Source: Lepturacanthus savala (lineage: Eukaryota > Chordata > Actinopteri > Scombriformes > Trichiuridae). From it: DNA of 64,000 nucleotides. Position numbers and translations under genes: made by a program. The notes beneath the pieces are model-generated. The model had not been told where the DNA came from. It saw only the letters and a list, made by a program, of their open reading frames with translations, and did no database searches. Location of the stretch: NCBI GenBank assembly GCA_030544235.1, contig CM060463.1, positions 35,175,920 through 35,239,919 on the forward strand, written 5' to 3'. Each line of letters begins with the position of its first letter. Within the stretch, counting starts at the first letter, position 1. Shown piece after piece: positions 10,501 through 20,618 of this stretch.

Positions 10501-12264
10501 TATTGGTCGTAAAATAAGTCAGAAATCCCTGTCACCTTGCTCACTATACATGTGATCCTTTTAGCACTTAACAGTACTCACCACCTGATGCTTGGCAGGC
10601 CAGAGCAGAGACTGGATTACCAGTGACACGGCAACCTTCTAATCACTCAACCTCCGAAACATTATTCCACTTTAGGTCTACTATGCACACTAAGCAAATT
10701 CTACACCCAGAGGCGGTAAATTGTATCCCATGGAGGTTTCCCTGAGTAGGAGAAAGGCACAGACACGGACTCCACATCTCTGATTTCTCACTGACTGTAA
10801 TCCTGGGCCATCAAGCGCTCCGGTCTCTCACAATTCAATTTCCGCTCCTGCAGTCACAGGCTGTTGACATCATAATCCCCAGATTTACTCCACCAAAGCG
10901 GCCGAGGGGAAATCTTAATCCCTAATCCCCTCGAATCAATTCACTCCAGTCCAGTGTCGCCTTGTGGAGCCCACCAACCGAGACGCATGAGCCGACAAAG
11001 ATGGCACCCACACAGCCGACACAAGTTGAGATGGGGTAAAAGGATGCGCTTTTTATAGCCACAGCACGGGCTGACATGTCATGGGTGCAGCAAATTCAGA
11101 TCAGATGGGTGCGGGAGCGACAGGCAATTTGGGATGTTGAGGGGAATTTAGATAATTAGAGAGGATAACAAAAAACTTCTTCACTCTTACCACTCACAGC
11201 ACAAACATATCAACACACTGGTTTGCTTCATAGCCCGACTGACACTGGAATTGATATTTGAGAGTTTAAAAATGTTTTTAAAAACAATCAAATTATTTTT
11301 TTTTATATTAACACATAACATAAACAGAACTTTCAAGATTTCATTTTTTTAAAGAACTGTGACCAATCAGTGAAAAAACTGTCATGTGTAACCAAGAAAA
11401 AAGCAATGGATAAAATTTATCTTAGCGTTTTTTACTCACTTAGGATAAGAATAACAACAATCAATTGTTTTTCCAAAATAAAAATAAATAAATAAATAAA
11501 ATTAATAAAGATACTGCTCAAAGACACAGAGCCATCTAGAGAATTTTTTTTAGCATAGCGCAACTAAACCAAGTGGTAGCGATGGCTCATTCAGGTTGAG
11601 TTAAGCTCAATGCATTATTCAATGAGATATAGTGACTCAAAGTGCGGTCTACCAAACGGTTACACAGAACCTTAAAGGGTTAAAAACTTGACACCTGATA
11701 GTTTAACTCACTTAAAAAAGGTTTTAAAAAGTAAAAACACATGCTACTAACAGGTTTTATATTCTAGGTGGATTATTATATATATATACAGTTTCTCAAT
11801 CTACACGGACGTATATTCAGATCTTGTCCTCATTTATATGCATGAATCTTGGTTAAAAGTTGAATTTCTCTCATCCTTGTCCATCCAGTGACTGTTATTC
11901 CAACTTCATCACAAGGTATTAATGGCTTGTCCAGAGCTTAGCGATGTATTTTAATGATATAGGTATAAAAACTAAGTGTGAAGCAAGCTGTGGCTGATCC
12001 TGGTTGCATAAGCTGTGATAGCTGTAGAGCACAGCAGCTGGCACATGCACACACACACATGCACACACACACATCAGAGCTTCACCCATCACAGAAGTTT
12101 CATGTGTTTTTAGTTAAATGACATTTTTTGTGCACATTCATGTGTATCTGCAGGTTCATTTTCTGCATGTGTTGTAGACAGTAGTTTGAACTTGCTTTTT
12201 TTACCTGTGCTAGAACCCCGTCCACCGAGGTTTGTCTGAGAACTTTACTCCCCGCCTTGCCCAT
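711..12264 (-). CDS. lactbl1: lactbl1: beta-lactamase-like 1 membrane protein, seven coding exons, complete
   Basis: Joined coding exons on the minus strand are 12264-12205, 10365-10194, 8695-8589, 6593-6436, 5106-4859, 3351-3246 and 1692-711. They total 1833 nt, or 610 residues plus TGA. Every intron is GT-AG and all phases agree (0,1,0,2,1,2). The protein has a short basic N-terminal tail, a membrane segment at about residues 48-68, a linker, then a serine beta-lactamase-like (PF00144, class C/LACTB-type) domain. Visible motifs are S-L-S-K (Ser169, Lys172) and Y-S-N (Tyr287). At the place of the third K/H-T-G motif the sequence reads K-D-G (426-428). The positive residues before the membrane segment suggest a type II topology with the catalytic domain in the lumen or outside the cell (inference). 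The family's substrate is not established. The gene identity rests on overall pattern and on the probable EphB neighbour. An enzymatically inactive relative is also possible. Confidence 0.9.
2030..2345. repeat. Relic of dispersed fish repeat in lactbl1 intron 6
   Basis: 'TTTATTGATCCCTTGGGA' followed by 'AATCAGAATCAATTTCATT' and 'AAGTTTGTGCATGACAAA' resembles common tails of fish retroelements. It is heavily decayed. The family is not assigned. Confidence 0.4.
3246..3351 (-). CDS. lactbl1: lactbl1 coding exon 6
   Basis: This exon completes Gly249 and encodes residues 250-283 plus two bases of Lys284, with sequence such as 'LPRRLRATNLLWTG' and 'LLQDDVLVADPGTK'. The acceptor GATTCAG|GC and donor ACCAA|GTAAGA bring both neighbours into one frame and place '..PGTKCHYSN' across the junction, the expected approach to the Tyr motif. 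No start-to-stop open frame covers it. Confidence 0.87.
3788..4731 (+). repeat. MITE-like element, family with CAGGTAAAATGGGCC ends, copy 1
   Basis: It starts with CAGGTAAAATGGGCCATTT and ends with the related inverted form (CCAATTTATGGGATATGATG). The first 230 bp and last 250 bp match two other copies at 21694 and 60371. The centre (about 4030-4470) is absent from the copy at 60371, so this may be a longer form or hold an insertion. It lies in lactbl1 intron 5. No coding capacity is seen. Confidence 0.7.
4859..5106 (-). CDS. lactbl1: lactbl1 coding exon 5 (S-x-x-K motif)
   Basis: This exon completes Arg166 and encodes residues 167-248 plus one base of codon 249. It carries I-A-S-L-S-K-I-F, in which Ser169 and Lys172 sit where the nucleophile and general base of class C beta-lactamases and LACTB lie. 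'LWEEGKISSLDDPLEKY' follows, another typical PF00144 segment. The exon ends in CTCTCAG|GTAGAC. An insertion-like stretch (about residues 200-240) with little similarity to bacterial enzymes lies before the next motif. Confidence 0.9.
5107..6435. other. lactbl1 intron 4: no feature recognised
   Basis: AT-rich intron sequence without recognisable exons, repeats or RNA genes. A few A-rich runs only. Confidence 0.5.
6436..6593 (-). CDS. lactbl1: lactbl1 coding exon 4 (start of the beta-lactamase-like domain)
   Basis: This exon encodes residues 114-165 and two bases of Arg166. The order 'SLPAMSAIVILNDTVLWTG', a short loop, then 'NEYTIYR' matches the first strands of PF00144 proteins, which lead straight into the active-site serine in the next exon. 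The acceptor is TTCCAG|GTG and the donor is ACAG|GTGACT. Confidence 0.9.
7509..7549. repeat. (TA)n microsatellite in lactbl1 intron 3
   Basis: Direct read of alternating TA for about 40 bp. Confidence 0.95.
7817..8246 (+). mobile_element. piggyBac-like MITE, copy A
   Basis: The left end reads TTAA then CCCTCTATTG; the right end reads CCATATGGCAGCACTATGCAATAG, read here as two halves, and has lost its final GGGTTAA. The body shares long stretches with copies at 24603, 38501, 45154 and 61427, including 'GGTCATGTGACCTC'. There is no transposase frame, so it is non-autonomous. It lies in lactbl1 intron 3. Confidence 0.75.
8589..8695 (-). CDS. lactbl1: lactbl1 coding exon 3 (linker to the catalytic domain)
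   Basis: This exon encodes residues 79-113 and completes Asp78. It contains MCPRFPEPLQLEHPIPSL and ends EALEK. The acceptor CCCAG|AT and donor AAAAG|GTGAGA are good matches to consensus. It is too short to stand out as an open frame and was found from phase and splice signals. The proline-rich content fits a juxtamembrane linker leading into the start of the beta-lactamase fold. Confidence 0.88.
8696..10193. other. lactbl1 intron 2: no feature recognised
   Basis: AT-rich sequence. Open frames here are short and lack recognisable domains. A short TA run lies near 10010-10020. Confidence 0.5.
10194..10365 (-). CDS. lactbl1: lactbl1 coding exon 2 (transmembrane segment)
   Basis: This exon encodes residues 21-77 plus one base of codon 78. 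An alanine/proline-rich stretch is followed by a lysine-rich stretch (KTKNMKVK) and then a hydrophobic run of about 21 residues around VGLVFFLVLSVVMTG. That is the only clear membrane segment in the protein. The acceptor is TTCAG|ACT and the donor is CCAG|GTAAGA. The basic flank on the N-terminal side predicts N-inside orientation. Confidence 0.9.
10600..11140. promoter_or_regulatory. Repeat-free island in lactbl1 intron 1 with five TAATCC sites
   Basis: This stretch is less AT-rich than its surroundings and free of recognisable repeats. TAATCC, the core site of K50 homeodomain factors (OTX, CRX, PITX, GSC), occurs at 10614 (reverse), 10798, 10873, 10916 and 10923. The last two are one base apart. 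This is compatible with an enhancer active in eye, pituitary or brain, but no conservation data are available here. Confidence 0.4.
11640..11795 (-). repeat. Dispersed repeat ('GGTTACAC' family), reverse copy
   Basis: The reverse complement carries 'CCACCTAGAATATAAAAC', 'AGCATGTGTTTTTAC' and a 'TTAAACTATC' block in the same order as the copy at 26050-26345. It is a decayed, non-coding member. Confidence 0.6.
12205..12264 (-). CDS. lactbl1: lactbl1 coding exon 1 (start codon, cytoplasmic tail)
   Basis: This exon encodes residues 1-20, beginning MGKAGSKVLRQTS. The ATG sits in a strong Kozak context (GAACCATGG) and the exon ends CAG|GTAAAA in phase 0. The Met-Gly start invites thought of N-myristoylation, but this is not demonstrated. 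The tail is basic and polar with no signal peptide, which fits a membrane anchor further in. Confidence 0.82.
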
Positions 12265-12282
12265 GGTTCTACTGCTTCAGCT
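12265..12282 (-). other. Possible 5'UTR splice acceptor just before the lactbl1 start
   Basis: On the minus strand a run of T and A followed by CATTAACAG lies 16 nt before the ATG, resembling a 3' splice site. If it is used, the true first exon and promoter lie further right and were not identified. If it is not used, the 5'UTR simply continues through this point. Confidence 0.35.
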
Positions 12283-12684
12283 GTTAATGAAAAATTAAAA
12301 AAAGTAGTTATCGCTTCTGCATAAAATCAGTCTCCTTTTTTAATTTGTGTAAGATGGCAGGTTTATAGTTATAAAATTGTCTTTGTGGTTTATATGGTGT
12401 TGCTCTCTGTGCAGATAATCCACATATATTAACTTCAGACAGAAGGATGTGAGAAAAAATGTCAGGATCAAACCTGTGGGAGATTTTTTCACTGCTTGAA
12501 CATGATGCACTTTTTTAATATATAGCAAAGTGACATATTGGCCCACAGAAATTTTAAGACTCACAGTGAAGTGAAGAATGATAACAGCTGTAATGTGCCA
12601 ATCTGTCAGAAAAATTGTTCAGTAAATATTTCAAAAGTTGAAAAAATGTGAAATATTTTCTTTGATATGATATTCTGAAATATT

Positions 12685-13030
12685 CATTCATTCATCTTCT
12701 ATACCACTTATTCCTCATTAGGGTTGCGGGGGTCTGCTGGAGCCAATCCCAGCGCATTACAGGTGAGAGGCAGGGATACACCCCAGATGGTCACCAGCCT
12801 ATCGTGGGGCATGCACATCATTCACTCACACACTCACACTTATGAACAATTTAGAGTCTCCAGTTAACCTCAGCATGTTTTTGGAAGCTGGCGAATCTGG
12901 TGAAAACCCACACAGACACAGGGAGAACATGCAAATACCACACAGAAAGGTCCCAGACCAAGGAGGTCTTGAACCTGCGACCTTCTTGCTGTGAAGCAAC
13001 AGTGTTAACTCCTGTGCTACATATCACCAC
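12685..13030 (-). mobile_element. tRNA-derived SINE with L2-like tail, copy 1
   Basis: Inserted in reverse. The 13-bp ATTCTGAAATATT flanks it exactly at 12672-12684 and 13031-13043. The head (right side) keeps degenerate box A and box B promoter blocks like those of a tRNA; the tail (left side) has ATTC repeats after 'CTATACCACTTATTCC', like L2-clade LINE tails. Two more copies lie at 20619 and 41032. Confidence 0.85.
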
Positions 13031-13284
13031 ATTCTGAAATATTATTATGTAATATTATTTACATTTAAAAATATATAAACATAAATGAATATTTATAAGC
13101 ATTATCTGTTGCTGGAGGAAGCCATGGGATTATCTAAATGCATTAGGGGAGTTTTCCCTCATCACTCAGGTAATACAACATACAACATACCTTTGTTAGC
13201 ACTGATATTAGTTTTCTACAGGAAAAGAGTCATGTGATATAAATGCGACGAATCAGGGATTCTGTTCCTGGAGTTGATTCTTAG

Positions 13285-14760
13285 CCCAGACTTATGGATG
13301 GAAAAGAGAGAAGAGGAACACCAAGAGTATAGAACTAAGAGTAGGGGATTTGAATGTTGAAACTATGACAGAAAAAGGCAGAGAAATGGTTGACATGATG
13401 CAGAGGAGGAAAGTAGACATACTGTGTGTCCAGGAGACCAAGTAGAAAGGTAGCAGGACTAGAAGTCTAGTAGCAGGGTTCAAGTTGTTCTGTCATTGTG
13501 TAGATAGGAAGAGAAATGGAGTAGGAGTAAAAACAGTGTCAGATAGAGTGATAGGTCTGAAGCTATAAATCAAAGGTGGTGAGGAGAAGGAGAAATTCTG
13601 GTTGGACTTTGATGAAGTGATGTAAAGCATCCTTTTAATGGACATGTCCAGGAAGATCCAGGAAGAACACAGAAGGACAGATGGTGGTTTACTTTGTAAA
13701 AAGGATGGAATTGGCTATAGTTATCCTATAAGAGTGGAGGGCAGAGCACACAGGTAGACTACATCTTGTGTGGACGGTGTAATCTGAAGGTGATCAGTGA
13801 CTATAAAGTAGTGGTAGGTGAAAGTGTAGCCACACACCATCTAGCCAGAGATTGTGGTTTGTAGGACGACTCTGGTGGTGAGGAAATTGAAGATGGCAAA
13901 GGCAGAGCAGAGGATGAAATGGTGCAAACTGAGAAGGGAAGAGTGTTGCATGACTTTTAAGAAGGAGATGAGACCAGCTCTGGGTGGTCAGGAGGTGTTT
14001 CCAGATGATTGGACAACTACAGCTGATGTGATCAGGGAGACAGGAAGGAGAGTACTTGTGTCTTCTGGAAGAAAAGTAGATAAGGAGACATGGTGGTGGA
14101 ATGAGGGGGTGCAGGAGTGTATACAGAGAAAGATGTTAGCTAAGAAGAAAGGGGACACTGAGACGACTGAAGAGAGTAGACAAGAATGCAGGGAGAGACA
14201 ACAAAAGGTGAAAGTTGAGGTAAACAAAGGCCAAATAAGAGGTGTATGTTGACTTGTATGTTAGGTTGGACAGTAAGGAAGGAAAGACTGATCTATATAG
14301 GTCAGCAAGGCAGAGAGACAGAGATGGGAAGAACATGCAGCAGGTTAGGGTGATTAAGGATAGGGATGGAAGTGTATTGACAGTTGCCAGTAGTGTGATG
14401 AGAAGATGGAAAGAGCACTTTGAAGAATTGATGAATGACGAAGAAAGAGCATGAGGAATAGAAGTGATTGTGTGGACCAGGACGTAGCAAAGATTAGTAG
14501 AGGTGAAGTGGAAAGGGCAATGAAGAGGATGAAGAGTAGAAAGAGAGTTGGCCCTGATGATATACCTGTGGAGGTATGGAAGTGTGAGAGGTGGCAGTAG
14601 AGTTTCTGACTGGGTTGTTCAACAGGATCTTAGATCATGAGAATCCATGAGTAATGGAGAAGAAGTTTGATGGCCCCCATTTTTAAAAACAAGGGAGAGG
14701 TGTAACAACTCCAGAGCAATAAAGCTGATGAGCCATAAAATGATGTTATGGCAGGTAGCA
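13285..14760 (+). mobile_element. Decayed RTE-like LINE (endonuclease and N-terminal RT part)
   Basis: Reading in pieces gives an AP-endonuclease-type start (LNVETM, then MVDMMQRRKVDILCVQET and DRKRNGVGV). A linker follows that is partly open at 13854-14252 (ALGGQEV, DDWTTTADVIRETG, ETWWWNEGVQECIQRK), and then the entry to reverse transcriptase ('GPDDIPVEVW', 'PIFKNKG'). This order is that of RTE/jockey-type non-LTR elements often annotated in fish as craniofacial development protein 2-like. Several stops and frameshifts break it, and the sequence stops near 14755 before the RT catalytic core, so it is dead. Confidence 0.8.
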
Positions 14761-15680
14761 GGTTTTTAATGTTGTTGGGCACTGTCTCACACTGTATTTT
14801 CTTATGAAAGGCTTTAACCAATTTATGTTGTATCATAAATATAGATGATGACTTGAAAATTGGTTAAAATTCACTGAGATATAGTGATTTTAATCATCGA
14901 TAGACCTTTGCCTCTGTTGAGTAATGTGGTAAGTAGACACAGATTACACCTGTCCAAGATGGCAGCCGTGCTGATGCATTGTTCCAATGGACATCAGCGT
15001 CTGAGGCAGCTTCGACAAGTTTCTATCAATGGTATTTACCCAGTTACACCAAGTGTCTAATACTGGGGGAGTAGCACAATCCCTCATGTAAAAAACACCC
15101 ATCTTCACTACAATAAGAGGCATTATTGTGGGCAGAAGACAGGTTACTGTAGTTCTTTTAAGCTCTAACACTGAGTGTAAACTTAATGTCCCATGAATCC
15201 AGCTGTTTACTGTTGTTGCTGATTTAATGGCCCTTGTGTCAGTCTGGCTACACAAAAGCAAAACACTAGCATCAAGCCATCAAGGCCTATATATGGAACA
15301 TAAAATGATATTTCCTTTATCACAGGGGCAATATTTCTTTCAGATGAAATTTAGACATCTGGTAATGAATGAGTTATGGTGAGATGCTGCACTTGCTCTA
15401 AACCTTGCATAGCATGTATCTCTAATATCCGCTGCACAGAAGACCGGATTATGCTTGTTTGCTATTTCTACTGCAAAGAAGCAAGGAGGGAAAAAAGCTT
15501 GTAGTGTGACCTCCAAACCAATTAAAATTCCATAAGTTATTCAGCACCAAGCTAAAACCTGACCTGGCATTTAGGTCTGTATTGAGTGTGCCAAGGGTAA
15601 TAAGCTGCTGCTGCTTACAGAGCACAGATTCTGAACTGCTGACCAAGCTGCAGCACTTCTTTGGTGTCGTTAGCTTGTCG
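14761..15680. other. Unclassified stretch after the LINE, possibly repeat-derived
   Basis: No gene was recognised. Parts (about 14950-15300) have the look of a dispersed fish element, but no ends or frames could be defined. Confidence 0.3.
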
Positions 15681-15769
15681 GAAGCAATGAGGTCCTGCTG
15701 CTAACAATTTGATCTTCACTTCTATATTTGTTTAACCTACTTTAAACTGCTGTCATATTCCTTTGGCCT

Positions 15770-15910
15770 TTTTTAAAAAGAATTTATTCCGATCCCCGGC
15801 GTAGCAACTATTGTTCCAGGGTTCCACATAAAAACCCAAAGATTAATACACAATATACAAGAACCACAGATACTACACATTTACCTCTGACCAAAAACTG
15901 GAATCATCTC
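15770..15910 (-). repeat. Possible LINE 3' end fragment
   Basis: 'TTATTCCGATCCCC', then a short G/C stretch and 'GGGTTCCACATAAAA', resembles a frequent fish retroelement tail. It is short and decayed. Confidence 0.35.
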
Positions 15911-18900
15911 AGAACCAACTTAACCTCCAATTAAAGAGCAATTTCTGAATTTCTCTATTTGTCTAATAGAGTGATCTCAGCATTTGGTCCAGTATTGAGA
16001 AAGAATCCCAGATAGCCCGATGTGATCATATGATATCACATCTTTTTATTTAAAAGTGCTGAGTGTATACAAGAAAATGTAAAAGAAAAAAAAAACAGAA
16101 TGCCAAAATAAGACAAACCATCAAACTTCAACTTACTTGGATATAAATTGTGGAAATATTAAGAAACAAAAAGAAGCAAATATTAAGTACATAGCGTGTA
16201 ATTATCTTATTACAATAAGATGTCGACATGATGACACTACAGTAAAAACAAGTGATCTAATTAATCCGTCATCACCAATAACTTCTCACCATTAAAAAAA
16301 GTCAGAATAAATTGAACATTATGAAAATGCAAATTAGTTTATAATAATATAATTATAATACTGTTTATAATTTTTTAGGTCTTTGTAAGTATAGATTTTA
16401 GACATATTAAATATTATCATTTCTTGTGTTATACACATTTATCTTCTATTCAGTTACCTCAATAGGTGGATTCATGATAATAAGCAACAATAAACTGAAA
16501 ATTGACCATTTATTCTGGATTTGAGAATGCAAACATGTTTTCACTACTTTGACCTATATTCAGGATATAAATTATCATATTTTTAAGTTTGTAATGAATG
16601 AAGAACATTTGTAAATAAATGCCATAAGCGTCGAGCATCCAAGCTGTAGAACAACATGTTATATAAATGATGAATCAAGCACCTCTTTTCTAGGCCAAGA
16701 AACATCATACAGTGAATAATTTCTTGTACACTTACCTCAGGTTGTGAATTTATTAACAACGTTGCATTTTCTCTTCGTCAATACATCAAAACAAAATTAT
16801 TCCGCTTTCCTCCCGTCTGGGTTTGGGAGCTCAATGCAGGATCCTGACAGATGTTGGTATCATGGTTATGGCTAAATCCTGCTTGTATCAAACCCAGCAT
16901 TCTGGATTAACTATCACAGCCAATGGCCACATCTGCCACAGCACAAAAATGGGTTTTCCCTTTCCTTTCAGTGTGCGCAGCGTGGGTTTTTCTGTGCGTT
17001 TGTGTCGTTTTATGTTTATTTGAAGGATAAATTCACTCATCAAAATAAAAAGGCAGACTGGTACAATACAAGATTACAGTACATTAATGATGTTAGCTTG
17101 TTAGATTCATAGAATTACATCATCTAATAGAAAAAGCATGTGATGGAAATGCCACATGTCACAGGCAACTTTTGTGGGTCAATCATGTTAATAGCTGCTG
17201 AACACAGATCACTGGTTCATCAAGCTCTTGCTGAGAGCAGGATATTGTTCTGGTTTCTTTAAACGTTCTGGCACAGCCGTGGAAGAAACTGATTCCAAAT
17301 CCTTTGCCTCCTGATTTCTCAGCCGTCTCCTCGAATACACACAAAACACACTGACAGGAGCTGAATCTACAAGGCCTGAACGAGAGCTCTTTCCCCTCGA
17401 TTTATAGACGACGTCTGACCTAATTATCTGCAACCATCTCATTTCATGTTAAATAGGAACATGGAAAACATCTAAATGACTTGAGGGGCAGTTGTATTTG
17501 AAAATAAAGTAATGAACAGAGATAAGGGCTCAGACTGACCCTGTGTTCATGACAACACTCATTAGCTATTATTGCTATAATTGATGCTGCTTTTACATTT
17601 CTTTTATATAGTACAAGGAGCATGCCACTTCTCATGCACTCAGAGCAGAGATGGTGCGGGAACAGACATGCATGGAGCGCTCTTCGGTACAAGTGGTGTA
17701 TTCCATTAAGTTGTAGGCTTAGCACAAGCTGCTGCACTCACTGGCTGTTTGATTACACACAAGATCTCTGATATGAGAAAGTCGGCTGTGTTACACGTAA
17801 AAATGTGAGTGATTGAGTGTCACACAATCCTCTTGTTCTACTAATACCGTATCTGGATGAGGTCATTTATAAAAAAAACAGGGATTGATCTTGATCTTTT
17901 TAAAAAAAAGATAAAGGCTAGGGCTATTTGGTGGAGTATATAATAATGATAATGACAACTATAAAATAGACGGCTACTTACTTTATTATTAGAAGTGGTT
18001 AAGAGAGTTAAACTACCTGTTACCCAGTTTTTAGAATTACACCGTATCACATTTGACCTGTACACTGAATGTTTTCTTTCTTCTGAGTGACCTCATTATA
18101 TATTAATTATATTAATATGTAGTTATTGCAGCCACAAAAGAGTAGAGTTCAACATCTTTCTCTTTTTAGTGCATTCTGTCTTTCGTTTCTCTGCAATTGT
18201 TTTTGGAACATAAACATGCATTATCATATCCACCTGTACTCTGATTAATTACTGCTATATTCATTAACTGCTTTATGTAAAATATGATTGTACTCTTCCA
18301 TTATTATAGTAACTGAAATCAGTAATCCTCAGGCTTTGGCATTAACAGGCTAAAGCTACTGTAGCAGAAATGTAAAACCCAATCCTTTATCTTTCATCAA
18401 CAAACAGGGACATTTTTGACATTTTACATTTTGCATTTGACCTTTTATAAAATCCAAAAAATCCATTTTAATACATAAATACATGTTATGTTTGAAATAT
18501 CAGTCTCATTAAATCCTCTCTAGACCCAAAATGCTGCTAAATGGTCTCATGTGAGACAGATTCTATTGACACCCCGTGAAATTCAGAATACAATTCAAAA
18601 TTCTTAGAATTAGTTATAGAGTTCTGCATGGTCAGTCATCCACCGACAGCAGAGATTATTCTATTTGGCTTCAAACTCCTTTTTCTAGTGACAGATTCCC
18701 TGCACACGTTGGAACTGGACATACGGCTTGTTCTGTCTGAGCCACTTAGATTAAAGCTCCTGGCATGTAGTCTGGTGTCTGTCTGTTTGTTTCCTAAATA
18801 TAGATTTATGCAAAGTGGCTTGACAGTCTTTAAAGATCTAAATAATTTATTCTCTCTCTAATCTAAAGCTAATACCTTTCAAAAACACATGGAAATCTTG

Positions 18901-20605
18901 TCTCTGTCTCTGAATCAGAACAGGTGATATCAATGTTTCCACCAGGCAATGAGCTTGATAAAACTCTTGAATTTCATTCATAGTTTAAAGCAGTCATCTT
19001 CATATTTACCAAATATAGGCCTTCATGATGCACCCTGTTGTCTGTAAATATTTTGACATGAATAATGTTCTTAGTCAAGGTCATCTTAGTGTCAATTTGG
19101 AATGTTTTGTGATTAATCCAGAACTGTCAGTTTCACTCATTCTTCTAGTAAAAAAAAGAACATGCAACAGCAACATGTCCTGTCTTCAACCTTTACTGTC
19201 ATTTTACTAGCTCCCTGATTACCTGTACACCAAGCAGAAGATAATTAGTGTTAAATATACAGGAGTGAACAGTCTGCATTACACAGTTTGTACTACCCTC
19301 TAGTGGACAGTATGAATACTACATGATTTGTGTGTGGGAATCCAATAAATCTAAATGTTTTTGATTATAATGAAATGCTAATGCTGCTGAATGGACCAGC
19401 TGGATAATATGTATTGTTGTAATGTATTCCAACATCAGTCCCAAATGAGGACAATGTGATGTTTTATATCTCTATAGCTTTCTTCTAATTTTCTGTCTTG
19501 AATGGTTTTAAAAGATGAGTAAGGTGAGGAAACTTCCCTGTAATGATCCAGTTACTTTGATGAATTTCAAAGCAAATGTCACAACTAGAGAAAATTGGTC
19601 TTTTTGAAATTGTTCTTGCCTCTCATGGAGCTCTGAAGCTTTATGGACACAGACGGAAGCTGTCAGTTTTTATTTGAAGTGAGTACCCGCACTTTATTCT
19701 TTCATTCTCACCTTGAACTGCATCAAACACTGAATTTTCTAAGGCATGATATAAAAGATGAATACAAATACTTCAAGCTGAATCTGATTTGAATATAGAA
19801 CTGCTAGGCAAATATTAATTGGATCTACCTGTTCAGCAGCTGCATATCCTTTTTGTCATTTATGTCTGGTTTCTGAACTTTTGCATTTTAAATTGTTTTT
19901 GATTTTCAACATTTCAAATTTCCATACTGAAAAGTTTATGTCCAAAAGTCTCATTTTCACTTATTTTTATGAAATGTTTTGTATTCTAATCCTTAATTAA
20001 ATATCGTTGTGCTTTCTTTGAGAGGCTGCTTTTGTTTTGAATTGTACATAATCACTTCAGCCCGTTTACTTTGATAAGAAAAAGGAAACCAATAGAAAGA
20101 TGTTCCCACTGAAATTGTCAAGTATCTGGAAAACCCAAAAGCAGACAGTACAACCAGATAAGAGAAAAAAACAAGTGTCTTTATTTTGTGTTTTGTTATC
20201 CCTATAAAGACGTATGTATCACATATAATACATTAACTTTTTAGGCCTTTCTATCATCAGTACAATATTTTTTTTCCTGAAAAACCTGACATATACAATC
20301 AAATACATGTATTTGTGCGGATAACCCCACTTCACCTGTGTCTACTGTGAGAAATGCAAAGTCCATCTTTGCCTGAACAGGGAGAGAAACTGTTTTCAGG
20401 ACTACCACCATGCAAAATAAAGAGGTTGCAAACCAAAAAATGAGACAAACTAACTGAAAGGTTGATCTTTCAGGTTGTTCTTCCACGTTGCCAGTTCCAT
20501 TGGCAAACAATCTTGTGTTTTACATGTTTTTGTTTGTTAAAAAATAAGCTGTGAGGACTCTAAGTCCTCTAAGATGTATCAAATATAATACAAATTGAAA
20601 AACAT
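15911..20605. other. Intergenic stretch, no gene recognised
   Basis: AT-rich. It includes a weak copy of the GGTTACAC repeat family (about 17930-18060: 'GAGTTAAACTACCTGTTACC', 'TTACACC'). A stretch at about 18520-18850 faintly resembles the end of a LINE reverse transcriptase gene. The open frames here show no domains. Confidence 0.45.
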
Positions 20606-20618
20606 ACTTCCAAAATGA

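Noticed and set aside
12685..13030. A true tRNA gene, because of box A/B-like blocks in the SINE copies
   Set aside because: No cloverleaf can be folded over the whole; the blocks are the SINE head and the copies have retroposition footprints.
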